NCBI GenBank assembly: GCA_022410635.1
Contig: JAJVDF010000490.1
Span: forward strand, 874,917-938,916
Length of the DNA stretch: 64,000 bases
Direction: 5' to 3'
Source of the DNA: Tretioscincus oriximinensis
Taxonomy: Eukaryota; Chordata; Lepidosauria; Squamata; Gymnophthalmidae
Shown: positions 58,884-64,000 of the stretch, piece after piece
How the letters are laid out: each line of letters begins with the position of its first letter
Numbering within the stretch: the first letter of the stretch is position 1
Made by a program: the position numbers and the translations under genes
The notes under the pieces: generated by a model
Seen by the model: only the letters and a program-made list of their open reading frames with translations
Databases searched by the model: none
What the model was told of the DNA's origin: nothing

Positions 58884-59358
58884 AATTGAGTTCCTTAAGA
58901 ATTCTTGGGTGAATGCCGTCTGGCCCTGGAGATTTATAAATGTTCAGCTTATTAAGGCTAGCAAGGACCTCCTCCCTTGTTATCTCTGTCCAGTTTAATT
59001 CCTCTGGTGTTCTTTCTGAGAAAATTAATTCTGATCCACACTAATAGTTACTTCTTTGAATTAAATCAACTTAACCAGAATTAAGCATGCTTGGGGAGCA
59101 TTCTCAAATCTGAAGTTTTTCTAATCCTGGAGGTGTGGTAACCCTGGCACAGGTAGATGTTCGTCTCTCCTGAAAGAAAGCTTGCAAGTTACACTTGAAG
59201 TCCTTTAACTAGCTTGCCTGAAAGGAGAATTTCAAACGAAGCTCATGAATAAGAATACCTGAAAAAAGCAGGACATCATTTCAGCAGACACAGCTTATTG
59301 TTTTCTCTAATAAAACTGCAATGAAAACATTCTTCCCAAACTCAAACTCAATGCGTAC

Positions 59359-59466
59359 CTTTTTTTGTTTCTTCTGAAGATTTCCAGAATGGTGTTTTAA
59401 TTCAGAAAGAGTTTCACCTTGGTGACTGGTATTTTTTTTTCTTCTTGGCAAAGGGCTGAAGTGTGG
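59359..59466 (-). CDS. SYCP2: SYCP2 coding exon (first in window)
   Basis: A 108-base exon, phase 0 at both ends, between CTTTATAG and GTACGC. It encodes PHFSPLPRRKKNTSHQGETL then SELKHHSGNLQKKQKK. It is basic and serine/proline-rich, consistent with the disordered region before the SYCP2 coiled coil. No upstream SYCP2 exon was recognised to the right. The ten exons here give 309 residues of a protein of about 1,500 in mammals. Confidence 0.82.
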
Positions 59467-60607
59467 CTATAAAGGAAAAAAAGCCTTTACTTGTACTTCT
59501 AATAAACCTGGAAATTGATTTTGGGACCAGGGGAACTCATAGTTTCTCTATCAGCAATGCAAGCAGATATTGTTTGTGATGTCTGTAGTANTTGTTATAT
59601 TCAACCTTCCCCCACAATCCTTGTTCGTAGTGCATCAAGTGCATTTTGGTAAATCCAATTTACTGCTGGACCAGTTTGGGGCACTTGGCAACGGAAACAC
59701 TTTTGTATACTATAAAGGTTCCGTTTTGGTTTCTGGGTAACACTTCTAAAGGTAGCAATGGGGGCTTCTGTTAAATGCCTGGAATATTAAATCTGAGAGT
59801 TTAGTTCTATGGATTAGAGGATGCCAAGGGGGAGGGTATGTAGCAGGTAGCCAAGTCATATGACTACTTAAAGAGAAAAAAAAATCTAGCATCTCACTGC
59901 TGGAGCAACAGAGAAAATNCTGGGGTATTACCAGCAGAAGACGGGGTCTTAAATCTTCTGCTGGCTCTGCCCACTATCAACTACAGGTCTAAGGGGAATC
60001 AATCACTAGTCCTCTCCTCAGTGGGATCTTCAGGAAGAAAGGAGTAAACATTTTAAGTTTATTTCTGCATTCATTACTATTACTTGAGGCTCAGCTGATG
60101 CTGGAGTCTTTATCTTGGAGAAACATGCCTCTTTTGGTCTTTAGAGATATGGTTTGTTTCTAGAGATATATTTCTGAGTCACCATCATGGTTCATGCTGT
60201 GGTACTTTTTGATAATTGTAACACACTGCATGATCTTGAAAAAGGCCAGGAAGCCAAAACTAGCACAGTCTATGCTACATCATACCAGATATTAAATCAA
60301 ACTAAACACCTGTATCATTTTCTCTCCTAAATATGAGTATGAAGTCAATAAAATTAAAAGTGCATCCACATGTCTGCCATTTGCAGCACTATTATTCAAT
60401 TTAATGGAAAAAAGGACAAACCTGTATGTGGTTGTTACTGGCAGTTCACATGCTTAATTACACTACTGCCATTGATGGTATAAAATCAAACTGAGAAACT
60501 TGTACGGGGGAAACATCCTTACCCTTTCTGGCCCTGCCCTTTCTGACACCGTCCCTTCCTTTTTTGGTCACATGACTTCTGGCCCTGCCCATCACTAAGA
60601 TGGCAAC
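59467..60607. other. SYCP2 intron or upstream region, no exon seen
   Basis: No further SYCP2 exon was recognised on the - strand. It includes an inverted copy (60555-60590) of the tandem unit at 60649-60730. Confidence 0.4.
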
Positions 60608-61132
60608 TTAGAACCTGAACAGGAAATGGCATTGGTGGTGAGCAGGGCACTGGACGTCATGTGACCAAAAAGGGGTGGGGCCGCAAGGCCACTGGAAGTC
60701 ATATGACCAAAAAGGATGGGGCAGAAAACAAAAGGGGATACAGGAGNTGGGGCCGAGGGGAGGAGGAAACTCATAAAATTGAATTTCGCCCTCGTGTTNA
60801 AGCCAAAAATGGGTAAAAACCTCATATAATACAACTTGCATCGCTACTGGAGGTGCCTCCTCCCATGATTGGTAGAGTATTGGAAGCAAGTGGCAAAGGC
60901 AGTTCACAAAACTGAGAGCAGACTCCACGCCGATGGGTTCCTGTGCCCCCTGGTCCTTTTCCCTAATGGCTTTAACAAGGGCAAAAGTCGTCTGTAGAAA
61001 GTGGCCAATTTCCTCAACAGCTGGTTCTCTTTCAAGAACTTCCCTCAATCTGGAGAGGATACTCATAGCCCTCTGTACTCTGGGGGAACTCTGTGGAGTA
61101 GAGTCTGAGACCTTCTGTATGTTAGAGTCCAT
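60608..61132 (-). other. Unidentified open reading frame, possibly a retrocopy or nested exon
   Basis: An ATG at 61132 opens a frame of up to 174 codons. The first ~110 residues look like real protein: MDSNIQKVSDSTPQSSPRVQ, then RAMSILSRLREVLEREPAVE, helical LALVKAIREKD-type sequence, and SALSFVNCLCHLLPILYQSW. Composition is balanced and predicted helical. The remainder is translated from a 42-bp tandem repeat and is probably not coding; the codon at 60799-60801 contains an N and could be a stop. I do not recognise the family. A HEAT-like (maestro/MROH-type) fragment is a guess only. Confidence 0.35.
60649..60730 (+). repeat. 42-bp tandem duplication with inverted copy nearby
   Basis: Units starting ACTGGACGTCATGTGACC (60649) and ACTGGAAGTCATATGACC (60691). 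A reverse-complement unit (TTTTTGGTCACATGACTTCT) lies at about 60560-60590. The unit includes an E-box-like TCATGTGAC. Confidence 0.75.
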
Positions 61133-61309
61133 GAGACTAGGTGGGTCAAGAAAATGATGCTATTGTGCTATTCAGTGTCAGAAGGACTGGGAATAATCAC
61201 CAATAGGGGGAGCTATTAAGCTTTCTCCTAGAGGCGGGACTTCTGTCGCTGATAGCAACAGACCAGCCCACTGTCTAAGGCATCACCTGCCTCCTAGATC
61301 CAGAGAACA

Positions 61310-62205
61310 TACATAAACGGAAACCAATTAAAACAAAAAATGAAAGAGTAAGACTATCCTTTTGAGAAAATAATCAGAAATTATTTAGAGAGTAAAAGGA
61401 ATAGCAGGACAATTTTATTCGTTAATAATATCAACCGAGTTTGAAAATGGAATATATAATAGATGGAGATATGAAATGGACATAGCAAAAGAAGAAATAA
61501 CTAATGAGATTAAAATATTTAAAAAGAAAAACTTAATAAATCAAAAGAGACGAGGAAAAAGACTTCACACAGGTGGTATTGCATACTGGCCTAACTGGCC
61601 CACATTGCCCCCAACATCAATGAACTATGCTGGCATGGCTGTAGGCTCAGAGGACTNCAACAGTTCATGAATTTTGGGAAAAAATAGAAAAGGAAATTCA
61701 TAAAATAATGACCACTCAAATCAGATTAACGATTAAAATGCCCATATTGCATGAAGACTTAGATGCAATCCCTTCCATCCAAATGAAAGAATAAATAAAT
61801 TATTAACATGTGCACAATTAGTCGTGGGGTGGGGGGGTTGGAAAGAAAAAAAGTAAGTGGAAGATAGAAAAGTGGTATGATTACATTATTGAACTCCTAT
61901 CTGCCAAAATTTGTGTGTAGTAGAATTAATTGTCTGAGTTGGAGAAATTGGGATGGCCTGGAAAGATGTAAACAATTATAGTTTAGAGAAAAAATGTATT
62001 TGGAAAATTTATTTGGAAACAATGCAAAAAACCTTTAACTAAATGTAATCTTTTCATTGTAGTTTAGAGGATCTAAGATATGTGTAAATAGAGACCCAAA
62101 GGGGAAAAGTGGNGAAGAAGTAAAAAACTTGAGTAATATGTGTATTTGAGATATGGAATATGGAAATGTAATCTTGTAAAATAATAAAAATAAATAAATT
62201 TAAAA
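61310..62205 (+). mobile_element. Probable L1-like 3' remnant
   Basis: A-rich + strand sequence (GATTAAAATATTTAAAAAG, GAAATTGGGATGGCCTGG) ends in AATAATAAAAATAAATAAAT at about 62200. It resembles decayed ORF2 end and 3' UTR of reptile L1. An unrelated GC-richer insert lies at 61560-61660. Confidence 0.4.
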
Positions 62206-62211
62206 ACCTTC

Positions 62212-62250
62212 AGCATTTGAAGAAGTAGACAAGTCTATGAAAGCTAATGC
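62212..62250. repeat. Dispersed repeat scrap (GAAAGCTAATGCC)
   Basis: TTTGAAGAAGTAGACAAGTC and TATGAAAGCTAATGCC resemble the dispersed repeat at 22955 and 47955; the gypsy LTR begins ten bases later. Confidence 0.45.
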
Positions 62251-62259
62251 CAATGCCAC

Positions 62260-62605
62260 TGTCATGAGTACATGACATAATATGTATATAAAGTCATATA
62301 AGGAATGTATAAAGTTGTGGTAATATATATGTAAATAATTCTGAGGTAAATATATGTTGATGTAAGGTTTTGAGGTGAGCTTCAGGTTTTGGAACAGCAT
62401 TGTATAAACAACCAATGAATTGTAAGCTATGAACCTGGTCAGCTGGGATTGGCCAGCAAGATGTATAAATAGAGGGACTTGCTGGGGCAGTCTTCACTGC
62501 TGACCAGACTAAGACGGAGAGCTGAGCTGAGCTGAATAAACACTTTCAGAACTGAAATCACATTCTTGTCTGGAGTGTCCTTCATCCCCTACCTCTACCA
62601 TCACA
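62260..62605 (+). mobile_element. 5' LTR of a Ty3/gypsy retrotransposon, 346 bp
   Basis: It begins TGTCATGAGTAC and ends CTACCATCACA, giving imperfect inverted termini TGTCATG/CATCACA. A TATA box lies at 62463 (TATAAATAGAGGG) and a polyadenylation signal AATAAA at 62535-62540, in the order expected of an LTR promoter. It is followed by AGTGGTCAGCAG, where a primer-binding site should be; I could not match it to a tRNA. The 3' LTR is outside the window, so the target duplication cannot be checked. Confidence 0.85.
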
Positions 62606-62663
62606 AGTGGTCAGCAGTCACCTCAGGAAAAAAATAATAATTTTTTTTTTCCTGCCCAAAAAG

Positions 62664-63626
62664 ATGAGCCACGAAGAGAAGAACATCATGCCTGACAAAA
62701 GGCTTCCCGGCGCGGCAGAGGGCTCCGATACTGTTCCTCAGTGGAGCAACCTCACCCGCCAACTATGGGAAACACCTGAGTCAGGCGCAAGGGCGAAGAT
62801 AAGGGAGCTATCTGAAGTGNGGCCTGCGGAACCAGAAAGGGAAAACGCCAACGTAGAAAGGCAGAGAACGCAGGCAGACAGAACAGCGCTGATGGAGCTG
62901 CCAAGGCAGACGTTCACCCCGGCGCCAGGAGACCTGAGAATCANTTTCAACGGCAACCTGGACGACCTACCGGGCNTTCTGGCNCAAATATCAGCGTACA
63001 TNGCCTGTNATGGGGACGTATTTGTGTCAGAAGCGCATCGAGTACAATTTGTGGTAAGCAANTTTAGGGGAGAAGCGCAGGAATGGCTTCTGCAATTACA
63101 ACAAAGTGAAGCAGAAGAATTGAGATCTGTCAAAGCCCTCACAATGGGGTTGTGGAAACGCTTTGGTGATCCATTCTGGAGGGAGGCGGCCATAAGGAAA
63201 CTCAGAACAATAAAACAAGGCAATAGACGGGTAATTGACTATGCATCCGAATTTTAAAAATTTGCAGGAAGGGTGCCTGACTGGCCTGAGGAGATTTTAG
63301 TACATTACTTTAAAGAAGGCCTTCATAATTACATTTTAGAAGCCTCTCTAGCCATACCTGAACCAACAACAGTAAATGGGTGGTTAGACTTGGCAAGATC
63401 AGTAGAGGAACGGAGGCATTTCATCANGGATCGACGCCTTGAACGATACCAAGCCAGGGAGGTAGCATCGCGGAGAGGAGGATGCCCAGCACGATGTTTT
63501 GGCTGTGGGGCGGAAGACCATTTCATCACAAGATGCCCAAATAAAAGAGCCAATGCAGACGCAAAGGCCCTGTTTGTTTCTGACAACAGCAATCATCAGG
63601 CGGGAAATGGCGAAGCTTGCTTTTAA
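62664..63626 (+). pseudogene. gag: Ty3/gypsy gag, one premature stop
   Basis: A 963-base frame begins MSHEEKNIMPDKRLP. It contains a capsid-like domain (FRGEAQEWLLQLQQSEAEEL, LWKRFGDPFWREAAIRKLRT and QGNRRVIDYASEF). It ends with a single CCHC zinc knuckle, CFGCGAEDHFITRCPNK, which binds RNA. A single in-frame TAA at 63255-63257 interrupts it; the frame is otherwise open across both halves. Several codons contain N. Gag forms the virus-like particle of the retrotransposon. The copy is young but probably not fully functional, unless the stop is an assembly error. Confidence 0.88.
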
Positions 63627-63632
63627 ACGACG

Positions 63633-64000
63633 CGAAGAAGCGAGCGAGCTCTGGCAACCACACCCCTATTGTCTGCATGGGTATGGCTGACCTAAAAAGC
63701 GTCATGACCATTGCAGTTGAGGTGATAAATCCTGCTACAGAGAAAAAGATAATAGTTGAAGCTGTAATAGACTCGGGATGTTCTAGATGTTTATTAAGTA
63801 AGAATATTGCTGTGAAACTGGGGGTGGAACTGAAAGCCCTATATAACAAAGTTGATCTCTTGTTTATGGATGGTAATAGAATGTCAGACATTAAGGTGGA
63901 TGAGGTAGCCAATCCGATTCATTGGGGGGTGGGAAATCACTGGGATTCTGCTACATTATTGGTTGCAAGCCCAATGGTCTGTGATATGGTTCTGGGTTTC
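63633..64000 (+). CDS. pol: Ty3/gypsy pol, aspartic protease start (runs off window)
   Basis: Open in the -1 frame relative to gag and continuing to the window end. It encodes NHTPIVCMGMADLKSVMTIA, then the protease active site VEAVIDSGCSRCLLSKNIAV (DSG in place of the retroviral DTG) and SPMVCDMVLGF, a plausible flap/end region. The frame is open from just after the gag stop, which suggests gag-pol expression by -1 frameshifting near the gag terminus. No classical slippery heptamer in the right frame was identified. Reverse transcriptase and integrase lie beyond the edge. Confidence 0.85.

Larger units (their letters stand above)
57252..59035 (-). mobile_element. CR1 LINE, 3' half with reverse transcriptase, in a SYCP2 intron
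   Basis: The left end (57252) has the CATAAGAACATAAGAAGAGC 3' terminus. On the - strand the reverse transcriptase shows DDIVYLDFQKAFDKVPHQRL, VRSGVxQGSVLGLLLFNIFI and the catalytic AKFADDSKL. The C-terminal LPLYKSVVRPHLEYCVQFWS and LWNLLPEEVVVANSLDSFKS follow. Endonuclease and ORF1 are missing (5' truncation). A frameshift near 57990 and unresolved bases break the ORF. It contains a 117-bp tandem duplication (58650-58883). It lies in the intron between SYCP2 exons 59359-59466 and 56862-56952, in the same orientation as the gene. Confidence 0.94.

Noticed and set aside
59240..59290. Possible small SYCP2 exon after a CTTTTTTCAG acceptor
   Set aside because: The frame has no clear donor, and the flanking exons already join in matching phase 0 without it.

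Overview
This is a 64 kb piece of a vertebrate nuclear genome, most likely a sauropsid and probably a squamate reptile (lizard). The evidence is split genes with GT-AG introns, many CR1 LINE copies ending in (CTTATGTT)n- or (ATTCTATG)n-type 3' repeats, tRNA-derived SINEs, L1-like 3' ends, a Ty3/gypsy element and AT-rich introns. The species cannot be fixed from the sequence. Ns mark unresolved bases. There are no bacterial features: no operons, CRISPR arrays, rRNA genes or free-standing tRNA genes.

Two protein-coding genes lie tail to tail. On the + strand are the last five coding exons of PHACTR3 (phosphatase and actin regulator 3, scapinin) at 28506-42985. They encode two RPEL actin-binding motifs, the PP1-binding segment and the terminal RFHRP. 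A possible alternative 5' end runs into the first of these exons (ATG at 28384). On the - strand are the last ten coding exons of SYCP2 (synaptonemal complex protein 2) at 59466-47286. They encode the C-terminal 309 residues, including the coiled-coil region known to pair with SYCP3. All reading phases match across both exon series. The two stop codons are about 4.3 kb apart. From memory this matches the tetrapod order PHACTR3 - SYCP2.

Layout: 1-2705, 5' half of a CR1 element (- strand, runs off the left edge). 2706-28383, non-coding DNA, either a PHACTR3 intron or its 5' flank, with SINEs, CR1 3' ends, fold-back elements, microsatellites and a solo LTR at 24920-25652. 28384-43575, PHACTR3 3' portion and probable 3' UTR. 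43576-46874, intergenic with repeats. 46875-59466, SYCP2 3' portion, one of whose introns carries a 1.8 kb CR1 copy. 60608-61132, an unidentified - strand ORF. About 61310-62205, a probable L1 3' remnant. 62260 to the right edge, the 5' LTR, gag and protease start of a Ty3/gypsy retrotransposon.

I found no convincing new biological system. The observations most worth checking are a GC-AG intron near the end of SYCP2, the possible internal PHACTR3 promoter, the unidentified ORF at 60608-61132, the solo LTR with intact target duplication nested in another transposon, and several apparently uncatalogued fold-back repeat families present in two to eight copies.
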